DNA of 37,280 bases, taken from NCBI GenBank assembly GCA_025358315.1, contig JANYKA010000085.1:1-37280 (forward strand). Reading direction: 5' to 3'. Positions 7,664-15,812 of this stretch are shown piece after piece. The translations under genes and the position numbers were made by a program. The notes beneath the pieces were generated by a model, which was not told the origin of the DNA, did not search any database, and saw nothing but the letters and a program-made list of their open reading frames with translations. Source of the DNA: Gemmatimonadota bacterium (GTDB taxonomy: Bacteria > Gemmatimonadota > Gemmatimonadetes > Gemmatimonadales > Gemmatimonadaceae). Every line of letters begins with the position of its first letter. The stretch's first letter is position 1.

Positions 7664-8586
7664 TCGCCGTGGGCGGGCTCGGTCGACGTCGACGAGCGCG
7701 AGAGCCAGAGCCCGGCAAGGACGCCTGCCGCGCCAACGCCTTGCCACGCCGTGGGACGTTCGCCCAGCAGTGGCCACGCCACCGCGACAGCGACAATAGG
7801 CTGCAGATTCGAAAACATCGACGTGCGCGTGGAACCGATCACGCGCACGCCCCGGTACCACGCCAAGTAGGCGATGCCCACCGAGCCAATTCCACTGTAC
7901 GCAATTGCGCCCCACGTGAGCGGGGCCACCGACGTCCAATCCGTCCGAAGAATCGACGGCGCCGCCATCAGGAAAATCGGGATCGTGCCGCCAGCCAATG
8001 TCCATGCGGCGATTTGCATGCCGTCAATCCGCTCCGTCAGTGGGCGCACCCACGTCGTATAAAAGGCCCAAATCAATACCGCGCCTAGAATCAGCATATC
8101 ACCAGAAACACTGGTCTGGCCCTCGCTGGACTGCGCGGACCCTACAATGACAAAAGCCAGCCCGCCAATCGACAGCACAATCCCGAGCACCTGGCGACGC
8201 GTTACCCGTTCGATGCCGATCAACCGACCGACGATTGCAACCAGCGCCGGACTCGCCGCCATCAGCAGTGACGCGGTACCGGCGCGGGTTCGCGAAAGTC
8301 CTTGAATAAACAGCGCCTGATACATTCCATGGCCCAAGACGCCGAGCAGCATCAACAGCCCGATGTCACGTCTCGTTGGACGCTTTGAGCGCTGCGGCAA
8401 TGTCACTGCGAGCATCGTAAGTGCACCGAGCAGCATGCGCACTCCGTTGTACGCAAGCGGCTCGAGCACCTGAGTGCCGTACTTCAGCACCGAGAAGTTC
8501 ACCCCCCAAATCACGGCCATCCCCACCAAACCGAGCTCAGTGAGGGCTATTTCCGATTTGGACGAGCGCGCTACACGTGTCGACAT
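7660..8586 (-). CDS. EamA/DMT-superfamily transporter
   Basis: The 308-residue protein has about ten hydrophobic segments in two repeats. Typical EamA sequence is seen at MAVIWGVNFSVLKYG in the first repeat and WAFYTTWVRP and LQPIVAVAVAWPLLGE in the second; the last is the hallmark of the family. These are inner-membrane metabolite exporters or permeases, often for amino acids, but the substrate cannot be inferred. It is the first gene of the coupled minus-strand chain. The ATG at 8586 faces the divergent gene starting at 8671, so both promoters must lie in or close to the 84 bp between. No Shine-Dalgarno is evident. Confidence 0.87.
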   Translation of the reverse strand: MSTRVARSSKSEIALTELGLVGMAVIWGVNFSVLKYGTQVLEPLAYNGVRMLLGALTMLAVTLPQRSKRPTRRDIGLLMLLGVLGHGMYQALFIQGLSRTRAGTASLLMAASPALVAIVGRLIGIERVTRRQVLGIVLSIGGLAFVIVGSAQSSEGQTSVSGDMLILGAVLIWAFYTTWVRPLTERIDGMQIAAWTLAGGTIPIFLMAAPSILRTDWTSVAPLTWGAIAYSGIGSVGIAYLAWYRGVRVIGSTRTSMFSNLQPIVAVAVAWPLLGERPTAWQGVGAAGVLAGLWLSRSSTSTEPAHGE

Positions 8587-8670
8587 ACCGTGAAAGGTAA
8601 CGAACCGACGCCTTCAGTCGACGGCCGGCCCGCCTTTGTATTTCCGCCTGCGGCGCCGTACTTTCCGCCG

Positions 8671-9093
8671 ATGCATGTTTCCTTCGCTCTATTCGCCGAC
8701 GCCGCAAACATATCCCAGGAAGGGAAGCTCAACATCCTCGGCGTATTCGATGCGCTGCAAATCGGCTCGCTGCCGGCGGTGCATCCGCGCGCCACGCTCG
8801 TCGTACGCCTCAAGGCTGCCGAAGACGATAGCGGGATGCACACGCTCGGTTTCGGATGGCAGGGACCGAACGGCGAAGAAATCTGGTCGTCATCGGGTGA
8901 GCTCGAGGTGGGCGCGCCGCCGCCCGGCGCGTACGAACTGGACATCCCGGTGATTGCGGCCATTGACCTGCCTATTCAGCAGGCGGGGCCGCACGTGATG
9001 CGCATTGTTGTTGATGGTGCACTGCGCGCCGAGATCACGCTGCATGTGCGCATTGGCGCGCCCGTGGCGCCGTTGAGCGGACTGCTGAGCTAG
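8671..9093 (+). CDS. DUF6941-like conserved protein
   Basis: The 140-residue protein begins MHVSFALFADAANISQEGKL. The segment GKLNILGVFDAL followed by AVHPRATLVVRL resembles the conserved family often named DUF6941, whose members share the 'ADAAN..eGKLNILG.FD' opening. It is predicted soluble and beta-rich with no signal peptide or catalytic motif. The function is unknown. The start at 8671 is chosen to match the family opening; an in-frame ATG at 8590 would add 27 poorly conserved, Pro-rich residues. No Shine-Dalgarno precedes 8671, so the mRNA may be leaderless. Its stop codon shares the CTAG at 9090-9093 with the stop of the convergent peptidase gene. Confidence 0.7.
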   Translation: MHVSFALFADAANISQEGKLNILGVFDALQIGSLPAVHPRATLVVRLKAAEDDSGMHTLGFGWQGPNGEEIWSSSGELEVGAPPPGAYELDIPVIAAIDLPIQQAGPHVMRIVVDGALRAEITLHVRIGAPVAPLSGLLS

Positions 9094-10061
9094 CCGGCGA
9101 GTCCCGGCACGCCGTCCCGGCCGACGGCAAGGCGGACGGCACGTTCGATCGCCGCTTCGAGCGCTGCAGTCGCGAGCGCTTCGGCGCGCAACACCGACCC
9201 GGCCTTCCCCTCTCGCGGTGACAGCGCGAACAGCACATCACCGTCAACGCTTGATCCCGCCGGCGTAATCCGACGATGCATCGCCGCCGCCGCCGATCGG
9301 GCCACCTGTTGCAACTCGATCTTGCTGAGCGGCGCATCGAACACGACCACGGCCAGCGTTGTGTTTCGCCCGGCGGCGAATATTGCGTCCAACGCCCCTG
9401 CCGCGGCGAGCCGCGCTCCATCGACGAATGCGCCGTCAGCACCACGCGCGCCAGCGAGAATGGCTCCGTTGGCATCGCGAACGTCACCGAACGCATTCAC
9501 AGCGACAATGGCCGCCGCCGCCGCGCCATTCGACTCGGCTACCGCGATCCCGAGTCCACCTTTCATCGCGCCGGCGACTCCGGCCATTTTCCCTACGGTG
9601 CAGCCAGTTCCCGCTCCAACACTGCCTTCGGCAATGCCGGATGACACCGCTGTTTCGCATGCGTCATACGCCATCTGAGCAGTTGGACGCGATGCGAAGT
9701 TGCCGAGTGGGGCCAGATCGAACAGCACCGCGGCGGGAACAATCGGCACCACTCCGCCGGCAATCGAAAATCCGCGTCCCTGCTCTTCCATCCAGCGCAT
9801 AACGCCGGCCGCTGCATCCAAGCCGTACGCGGAGCCGCCGGTCAGGAGCACCGCATCAATGCGATCGTTGGAGGCCAGTGGATCGAGGAGCGCAAGTTCG
9901 CGGGAACCGGTCGACCGGCCCATGACATGTGCGCTGGCACGCAGAGGGCCTGAAATTCCGCGGATGACAGTCAGTCCCGTGGCGCCAACGGTATCGGTGG
10001 CATGTCCAATGGCAATGCCGAACCGCGCGAGGTCTGGTATTCCCTCGTTTTCATCGTTCAC
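9090..10061 (-). CDS. P1-family (S58, DmpA/NylC-like) self-cleaving peptidase
   Basis: The 323-residue protein matches the P1/DmpA fold of N-terminal nucleophile hydrolases. Family segments are VLLTGGSAYGLDAA (about 71-84), GSVGAGTGCTVGK (146-158) and VAVNAFGDV (187-194). GRNTTLAVVVFDA at 231-243 matches the region where NylC cleaves itself between Asn and Thr, so I expect maturation at N233-T234 with the Thr as nucleophile. Such enzymes remove N-terminal residues from peptides or hydrolyse omega-amino-acid amides; the substrate is unknown. It starts with GTG at 10061, and GTGA overlaps the stop of the small Cys-rich gene upstream. Its TAG shares CTAG with the convergent gene. Confidence 0.85.
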   Translation of the reverse strand: MNDENEGIPDLARFGIAIGHATDTVGATGLTVIRGISGPLRASAHVMGRSTGSRELALLDPLASNDRIDAVLLTGGSAYGLDAAAGVMRWMEEQGRGFSIAGGVVPIVPAAVLFDLAPLGNFASRPTAQMAYDACETAVSSGIAEGSVGAGTGCTVGKMAGVAGAMKGGLGIAVAESNGAAAAAIVAVNAFGDVRDANGAILAGARGADGAFVDGARLAAAGALDAIFAAGRNTTLAVVVFDAPLSKIELQQVARSAAAAMHRRITPAGSSVDGDVLFALSPREGKAGSVLRAEALATAALEAAIERAVRLAVGRDGVPGLAG

Positions 10062-10228
10062 GGCGACGGTGCCGTTTCCGGTTTGTCCAGACAGTCCCGG
10101 CAGAGCAGGAAGCCTCGGAGGTTACAGATGACGCAGATGAACTTCCCGCAATTTTGACACGGATATCCCTCGCTGGCTCGTTCCTCGAGCCCGCACGCGT
10201 GGCAGATCATCCGGTCGGTAGTCGACAT
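10058..10228 (-). CDS. Small four-CxxC putative zinc-binding protein (56 residues)
   Basis: A short reading frame starts ATG at 10228, 5 bp after the stop of the NtrC-type regulator gene, and ends with TGA at 10058-10060, which overlaps the GTG start of the P1 peptidase. The product has four CxxC pairs at C9/C12, C24/C27, C32/C35 and C43/C46. That is enough for two four-Cys zinc sites in a zinc-ribbon or B-box-like arrangement. There is no signal peptide or membrane segment. Tight packing on both sides and the regular cysteine spacing support a real gene. I do not recognise the family; a role in nucleic-acid or protein binding is possible but not shown. Confidence 0.75.
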   Translation of the reverse strand: MSTTDRMICHACGLEERASEGYPCQNCGKFICVICNLRGFLLCRDCLDKPETAPSP

Positions 10229-10233
10229 TCGGC

Positions 10234-11586
10234 TTAGCGCGGCTTTTCCATGAGCGTATACTCTCGAATCTTTTTAATCAGCGTTGCCCGCGAGATTCCG
10301 AGTTCGCGCGCGGCGTGTGTGCGATTGTGTTGATTCGCTTTCAGCGTCCGGTCGATGTGTGCTTTCTCCACTTCGGAAAGCGACTTCGGCACGTGATGCG
10401 ATACTTCGGCGCCGCTGGCTCCCTGAACTTCGCGGGGCAGGTGCACCACTTCAATTTTCGGCTGGCCGCGGGCCATCAGCATTGCCCGTTCTGTCACATT
10501 GCGCAGTTCGCGAATATTACCGGGCCACGAGTACCGGAGAATCGCATCAAGTGCGTCGTCGCCGAGTTGCGTCGGCGCTGCTGGCAGAGTGGGAGACAGA
10601 TCGTCCAACACGTGCGCGGCAAGTTCGAGAAGATCCTCACGCGACCGGGCGCGGAGCGGCGGCAGCGTAATCGGCATGACGGACAAGCGATAGTACAAAT
10701 CTTCACGGAACCGGCCAGCGGTGACTTCATTAACCAGGTCCTTTGTCGTCGCCGCAATGACGCGAACATTTGGCGTGATTTCCGAAGTCCCGCCGTGGCG
10801 ACGGAAACCCTTTCCTTCGAGCACCCGCAGCAACTTCGGCTGTAGGCGTGAATCGAGATCGCCGATCTCATCGAGAAAGAGCGTACCGCCATCGGCGATC
10901 TCGAAGAGTCCTTTCTTGGTGGGGCCGCGTGATCCGTCGGGGCCGCTCTCCACGCCGAACAATTCCGAGTCAAGCGATTCTGCCGTGAGTGCGGCACAGT
11001 TGACCTCGATGAACGGCTTGGCTGACCGCGGGCTTTGCGCGTGAATCAGCTCGGCGACGCGGCCTTTGCCCGATCCGCTTTCGCCGACGACCAGCGCCGT
11101 TGTGCGGTCGCTTGCCGCCAACAGCGACACTTGTGCCGAGAGCTCGCGCATGCCCGGGGACGATCCGAAAATCATGATCGAGTCCGCTCCGCGCCGGTCA
11201 CTCAGATACCGATTCATACGGCGCAAGGCGGCCTTTTCCAGCGCTCGTTCCGCCGCAGCGGCGAGATGGCTCAGATCCACCGGCTTTGTCAGAAAGTTCT
11301 CGGCGCCGCGATGCAGGGCATCAACGGCCATCGCGACATCGCCATATGCGGTGACCATGATGACCACCGGGTTCTCATCACGAATCTTGGACAGGACATC
11401 GAACCCGGTCATGTCGGGCAACCGCACATCAAGCAATACCAGATCGGGCTTGACGCGATGATAGGCGTCAATTCCTTCCACGCCGGTATGCGCTTCCGTG
11501 ACGACGTGCGAACCGTCGTGCCGGAAAAACATCGCGAACGCGGTGGCAATGGCGACTTCGTCGTCAATAATGAGAATGCTTGCCAT
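10234..11586 (-). CDS. NtrC-type response regulator lacking the GAFTGA motif
   Basis: The 450-residue protein has three parts. A receiver domain (1-120) has the phosphoacceptor Asp53 in LLDVRLPD and the conserved Lys101. An AAA+ domain (about 138-370) has Walker A GESGSGKG at 168-175 and Walker B TLFLDEIGD around 235-243. A C-terminal Fis-type helix-turn-helix ends the protein (THAARELGISRATLIKKI). In canonical sigma-54 activators ELFGHEKGAFTGA is followed 5 to 6 residues later by GxFE; here the spacing is kept but GAFTGA is replaced by GPDGSR at 215-220, so the loop that touches sigma-54 is absent. It may act as a repressor or on another sigma factor. It follows the histidine kinase gene by 3 bp and is surely its partner. 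Confidence 0.9.
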   Translation of the reverse strand: MASILIIDDEVAIATAFAMFFRHDGSHVVTEAHTGVEGIDAYHRVKPDLVLLDVRLPDMTGFDVLSKIRDENPVVIMVTAYGDVAMAVDALHRGAENFLTKPVDLSHLAAAAERALEKAALRRMNRYLSDRRGADSIMIFGSSPGMRELSAQVSLLAASDRTTALVVGESGSGKGRVAELIHAQSPRSAKPFIEVNCAALTAESLDSELFGVESGPDGSRGPTKKGLFEIADGGTLFLDEIGDLDSRLQPKLLRVLEGKGFRRHGGTSEITPNVRVIAATTKDLVNEVTAGRFREDLYYRLSVMPITLPPLRARSREDLLELAAHVLDDLSPTLPAAPTQLGDDALDAILRYSWPGNIRELRNVTERAMLMARGQPKIEVVHLPREVQGASGAEVSHHVPKSLSEVEKAHIDRTLKANQHNRTHAARELGISRATLIKKIREYTLMEKPR

Positions 11587-11589
11587 CTG

Positions 11590-14500
11590 CTATTGAATGC
11601 CTGAAGAAGGGGAAGCGACAATCGGCAAAGATACTTCAAATGCGGCTCCGTTACCCGGTTCGGACAGAACCCGAAGCATTCCGCCATGTTCACGGATGAT
11701 GCCAAAACTGATCGAAAGGCCGAGGCCTGTGCCAATTCCGCGCGGCTTGGTCGTGTAGAACGGGTTGAAAATGTGCGCCAGGTGTTCCGGCGCAATCCCG
11801 GGACCAGTGTCGGAAATTACCGTGACCAGATAGCCCTCGCGCTGGGTCGTGCGGACGGTGATTCGCCGGTCTCCCGGCCGCGATACCAACGACTGCTCGG
11901 CATTCGCCAGCAAATTAATGAAAACCTGCTGCAACTGAAACGGATCGGCCCAGGTCACAGGGAGCTTCTCGGCAAGATCCAGATCGAGGGTGATTTGCTG
12001 CATTTTGAGTGGATACCGGCGCAGTTCGATTGTATCCAGCAGCACTTGATTGAGCTCAGTCGGCATCTTTTCGACCGGATTCTGGCGGGCGAACGTGAGA
12101 AGCTTACCCACGATGCGCGCGGCCCGTTTCGCCTCTGTGACGATCGTGTCGACCGCCCGCTGGTTCTCCTCATTCCCCAGCGGTTCGGTCTGTAAGATCT
12201 GGGCAAACGCCAAAATGCCGGTGAGCGGCGAATTCACCTCATGGGCCACGCCGCCGACCAGTTCGCCGAGCGCTACGAGTTTCTCCCGGCGGACCACCTG
12301 TTCCAGCAAACCGCGCTCTTCCGTCACGTCCCGAATAATGGCAAGCGCGCCGGCAATCCTGCCGTGATCGAGAATCGGCGACGAGTTCACGGACGCCACG
12401 CGTTTTCGGCCCTGCGCATCGACGAACCGGAACTCACGCCGTTGACGCTCTCCGGTAATGGCCGCGGCGAACATCACCCACTTATCATCTCGCTCATCGG
12501 CCGGGAGGAGCGACGTGAAATGGTGTCCAATCACCGCTTCGCGCGTCACACCCATCGTCCGTTCGAGCGCGCGATTCACCGACGTGAAGTTCCCTTCCTC
12601 GTCGATCGTGCAGATGGCATCGTCCGCGCTCTCGACCAGACGCGTGTACAGCGCCTCCGCACGTTCGAGCGCCGCCGCACGGGCCCGATCGTCGGTAACA
12701 TCGCGTGCCACGCCAAGCACACCGATCACGTCGTTTCCGCGATGGATCGGCGTATTCGACAAGGACAGCAACCGTCGCGAGCCGTCCGGACGAACGAGAT
12801 GGGCCTCATACCGTCGTGTGGCACCACCGAGCGCCGCCCGGAAATGATCGACGACCTCGGCGGTCTCCGATGGCTCGAGCATCGGCAGAATGCTTCGACC
12901 AATCATCGCCTCGCGTGGAATGCCGGACAGTGCTTCGCAGGCCACGTTTGCCGAAGTAAAAACGCCAGTTGGGGCAAGCGTGTAAATCGCATCCGCTGCG
13001 ACCTCGACGAGGTTCCGGTATCGCGAATTCGCCGCGGCAACTTCGCTGCGGGCGCGGGTCTCATCGGTCATATCACGCAGCGAGACCACCAGTCCCGAGA
13101 CCCGCGTTCCGCCCCGAATTGGAGCGAGACTCATCGACACGGTGCGGCGCTCACCGCCGGCTCGCATCACCGCACCATTGAAGCGCATGGCTTCGCCAGC
13201 CAAGGCCAGCGATATGTGTCCAATAAGCTCCTCCTCCAACTCGGCAGGTACGAGCGAGGCAAGCGGCCCGCCGATGAGCGAAACAGGCTGGGCGAATAGC
13301 GCAATTGCGGCATCGTTGGCGAACTCGATTTGCCCAACATCCGACGTGATGAGAATCGCGTCGGTCGTGGATTCAACAACCAGCCGATAGCGCTCGGCGA
13401 GTGCATAAAACGACGTGACGTCATCAATCGTGACCACCGCACCACCTGCCGGATGTGGTGAGGCCACGAGATTGAATACGCGCCCGCTCCACTCCTGCCG
13501 AATCGTTCCCCGCCCTACAACACCCCGCCGCAACGCGGCGCCCAACGGATCATCATCAGTAATTTCGTGCGGTCCGTGCAATAGCGCATCGAATAGGGCC
13601 CGGCCGACCAGCGGCTGCCCCTCGCTAAGACCAGCGAGCGGTTCCAGCCGCGCATTGTGGCGAGTGATGAAGCCTTCGCCGTCAATGACCGCCATCCCGC
13701 CAACTATGGCGTCGAATGCCGCGTTCACTTCACGGGTCGCTTCGCTGGCTTCCTCGTATAAGCGCGCGTTCACCACGGCCAACGCGAGTTGCGCGGCAAG
13801 GCGTTCGAGCACGCGCGCATCGTCGCTGGTGAAATCGCGAGCGCGATTGACCACCGACAGCACGCCAATCGGCCCGTCAGGCGTAAGCATCGGCACACTC
13901 ACGCCCTTGTCAATTCCAGCGATACCGCGCGTCCGTTGATAAGCGCCGGGTTCGGTGATCGCGTCGTTGACCACCATGCTTCGGCCTTCGAGCATCGCGC
14001 GGCCCATCACGCTGTCGGCCACCGGCACATAGAACCCCTGCACCGGATCGGCGATTCCCGCCGTTGCAACAAGATGCAGGAAGTCACCACGACGCAGCCC
14101 CACCGATGCCCCTTCGCCGCCGAGCAGGGCCATGGAGTGGCGGATCGCAAGATTGAGCACATCAGACAACCGGAGCGATGAACCCAGCGCACCAGCCATT
14201 GCCGCGAGCGCTTCGCTTTGACGCTTGTCGTGCAGACTCTCTGCGAAGAGTGTGGCGTTAACCAACGCCGTTGCCGCTGTCGCGCCGATCGTGTGCAACA
14301 GTTCTTCTTCTTCACTGCCAAACGCGCCGGCCTCATCGCCGTATACGGCCACGATCCCCGTCAGTTTGTAACCCACCATCAGTGGTACGGCGAGCACGGA
14401 TGGTGCTGGAACATCTTTCGGGCCACGCGCTGACGGACGGGGAATGCCGGCGGCGCGACTAACTCTGCCAGTGCGGGACACATCATCGATGGCCTGTGCC

Positions 14501-14865
14501 GCGGGTGTTGTCGTATCATCGGTCGTGGCGTTGCCGTCCCGCCAATGCAACGACACACTATGCGATCCGCCTTCAGTTGGCCGCGCCACGACCACCCCGG
14601 CACACTGGATCATGCGGGCGACCTGACGTGCCAATTCGCGCTCAATGTCCTCCTGATTAAGCGAGCGCGAAAGTGTCGCACTTACCTCCTGGAGCCGCTG
14701 CAGGCGGTCCGCCCGGCGATCCGCCAGCGCCACCAGCCGGTCGCGCTCGCGAATGAGCGCTTCCACGACCGCCGCCTGCGCCTCCGGCAAGTCGCGCAAA
14801 AGCTCGCGCAACCGCGGGTCGAGCAGCAGTGCCGACGGCGTGCCGGCGAGGGTTGGATCGGTCAT
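11590..14865 (-). CDS. Soluble sensor histidine kinase with two GAF and four PAS domains
   Basis: The 1091-residue protein has no membrane segment and should sense signals in the cytoplasm. After an N-terminal coiled coil (about 20-75) come a GAF domain (about 75-215), a second GAF domain (about 220-380), and four PAS domains (about 385-850; repeated openings such as YRLVVESTTDAILI, YRNLVEVAADAIYT, YTRLVESADDAICT). The HisKA domain has the phospho-acceptor His875 in GGVAHEVNSPL. The HATPase domain has the N box (FINLLANAEQ), DTGPGIAP and GTGLGLSIS. It would phosphorylate the regulator encoded 3 bp downstream. The GAF/PAS ligands are unknown; no haem-, flavin- or bilin-binding residue stands out. 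The 68-bp gap upstream could hold a promoter. Confidence 0.9.
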   Translation of the reverse strand: MTDPTLAGTPSALLLDPRLRELLRDLPEAQAAVVEALIRERDRLVALADRRADRLQRLQEVSATLSRSLNQEDIERELARQVARMIQCAGVVVARPTEGGSHSVSLHWRDGNATTDDTTTPAAQAIDDVSRTGRVSRAAGIPRPSARGPKDVPAPSVLAVPLMVGYKLTGIVAVYGDEAGAFGSEEEELLHTIGATAATALVNATLFAESLHDKRQSEALAAMAGALGSSLRLSDVLNLAIRHSMALLGGEGASVGLRRGDFLHLVATAGIADPVQGFYVPVADSVMGRAMLEGRSMVVNDAITEPGAYQRTRGIAGIDKGVSVPMLTPDGPIGVLSVVNRARDFTSDDARVLERLAAQLALAVVNARLYEEASEATREVNAAFDAIVGGMAVIDGEGFITRHNARLEPLAGLSEGQPLVGRALFDALLHGPHEITDDDPLGAALRRGVVGRGTIRQEWSGRVFNLVASPHPAGGAVVTIDDVTSFYALAERYRLVVESTTDAILITSDVGQIEFANDAAIALFAQPVSLIGGPLASLVPAELEEELIGHISLALAGEAMRFNGAVMRAGGERRTVSMSLAPIRGGTRVSGLVVSLRDMTDETRARSEVAAANSRYRNLVEVAADAIYTLAPTGVFTSANVACEALSGIPREAMIGRSILPMLEPSETAEVVDHFRAALGGATRRYEAHLVRPDGSRRLLSLSNTPIHRGNDVIGVLGVARDVTDDRARAAALERAEALYTRLVESADDAICTIDEEGNFTSVNRALERTMGVTREAVIGHHFTSLLPADERDDKWVMFAAAITGERQRREFRFVDAQGRKRVASVNSSPILDHGRIAGALAIIRDVTEERGLLEQVVRREKLVALGELVGGVAHEVNSPLTGILAFAQILQTEPLGNEENQRAVDTIVTEAKRAARIVGKLLTFARQNPVEKMPTELNQVLLDTIELRRYPLKMQQITLDLDLAEKLPVTWADPFQLQQVFINLLANAEQSLVSRPGDRRITVRTTQREGYLVTVISDTGPGIAPEHLAHIFNPFYTTKPRGIGTGLGLSISFGIIREHGGMLRVLSEPGNGAAFEVSLPIVASPSSGIQ

Positions 14866-14933
14866 GTGAATTGGTGCCGTAGCTGGTCACGGGTGCCGAC
14901 TGGCAACTTACAATACACTGTGTGACGCCACAA

Positions 14934-15812
14934 TCACGACCGCGGAGCAAGAAGTCGCGCGCCGAGCGGTTCAGCCGTGGCACGGAGCGGCACGTATCCT
15001 AGCAGTTCTCCGTCCGCTTGGGCAACCGAAGGTGACAGGGATTCGAGAGTGACCTCGCGACCGCGGGCAAACAGCATATTCGCCCGCGGACGAAAATCCT
15101 TCAGGGCACAGCGCCGCACGACGTCAAATGCCTGCCAGGACGATTTTGCCGAAAAGAGGCAGAGATCGAGCAGGCCGTCGTCGGTGCGCACACCAGGTCC
15201 GGTAGCAATAAGACCATTGAGAAGTGACGGTACGTTGGCAATCATCGCCAGACCGCACTCACGCTCGTATACAATGCCATCAACTGTAGCTCGCACCGCG
15301 ACGCTCTCATTTCGCAACAACGCGACAGTCGCGCTCAAGGAGTATGCGTGCACACCAAATCGTCGTTTGAGCGCCGGCGTTGCCCCTTTCATCATCGCGG
15401 CATCCATTCCAAACCCTGCGGTCAGTGCGAATCGACGGCCGCTGTCGAGGAGTCCGACATCCATCCGGCGCTCGACGCCTGCCAGTAGGGCCTGCACCGC
15501 ACTTCGAATCACCAGCGGCGTCCCCAAATAGCGGGCAAGCTGATTGCCCGTGCCACCCGGCAAAATGCCGACCGGTTGCGCCGCATCAATCAACGCGCCG
15601 ACAACCTCCATCGCTGTGCCGTCGCCGCCGAGCGTGAACACCGCCCCGAAGCGCTCGGCGTGTACTTTTGCGAGTTCGGCGGCGTGTCCCGGGCGTTCCG
15701 TACGGATCACTTCACAGGAAACGCTCGCCGCACGAAACGCCCGCAACGCTTCCGCTTCGCCGGCCAGTCCCAGCCGCGACGCCGGATTGACGATGAGCAA
15801 TGCGGTGCGCAT
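14934..15812 (-). CDS. Diacylglycerol/lipid kinase family protein (YegS/DgkB-like)
   Basis: The 292-residue soluble protein has the DAGK catalytic fold. ALLIVNPASR opens it, FTLGGDGTAMEV at about 60-70 is the GGDGT nucleotide motif, and ILPGGTGNQLAR at about 83-94 is the second ATP-binding motif. The C-terminal beta domain has DDGLLDLCLF and ends with QADGELL, as in the family. Such enzymes phosphorylate diacylglycerol or related lipids with ATP at the inner membrane. The ATG at 15812 overlaps the stop of the TamB-like gene as TGATG; a TTG one codon upstream is less likely. Its place behind bamA- and tamB-like genes suggests a link to phospholipid supply for the envelope, which is inference. 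Confidence 0.86.
   Translation of the reverse strand: MRTALLIVNPASRLGLAGEAEALRAFRAASVSCEVIRTERPGHAAELAKVHAERFGAVFTLGGDGTAMEVVGALIDAAQPVGILPGGTGNQLARYLGTPLVIRSAVQALLAGVERRMDVGLLDSGRRFALTAGFGMDAAMMKGATPALKRRFGVHAYSLSATVALLRNESVAVRATVDGIVYERECGLAMIANVPSLLNGLIATGPGVRTDDGLLDLCLFSAKSSWQAFDVVRRCALKDFRPRANMLFARGREVTLESLSPSVAQADGELLGYVPLRATAEPLGARLLAPRS

Noticed and set aside
7664-8005. Longer start for the HAD hydrolase at 8005
   Set aside because: The added 114 residues read through the EamA gene in another frame; MKIALFDIDGT at 7663 is the family start.
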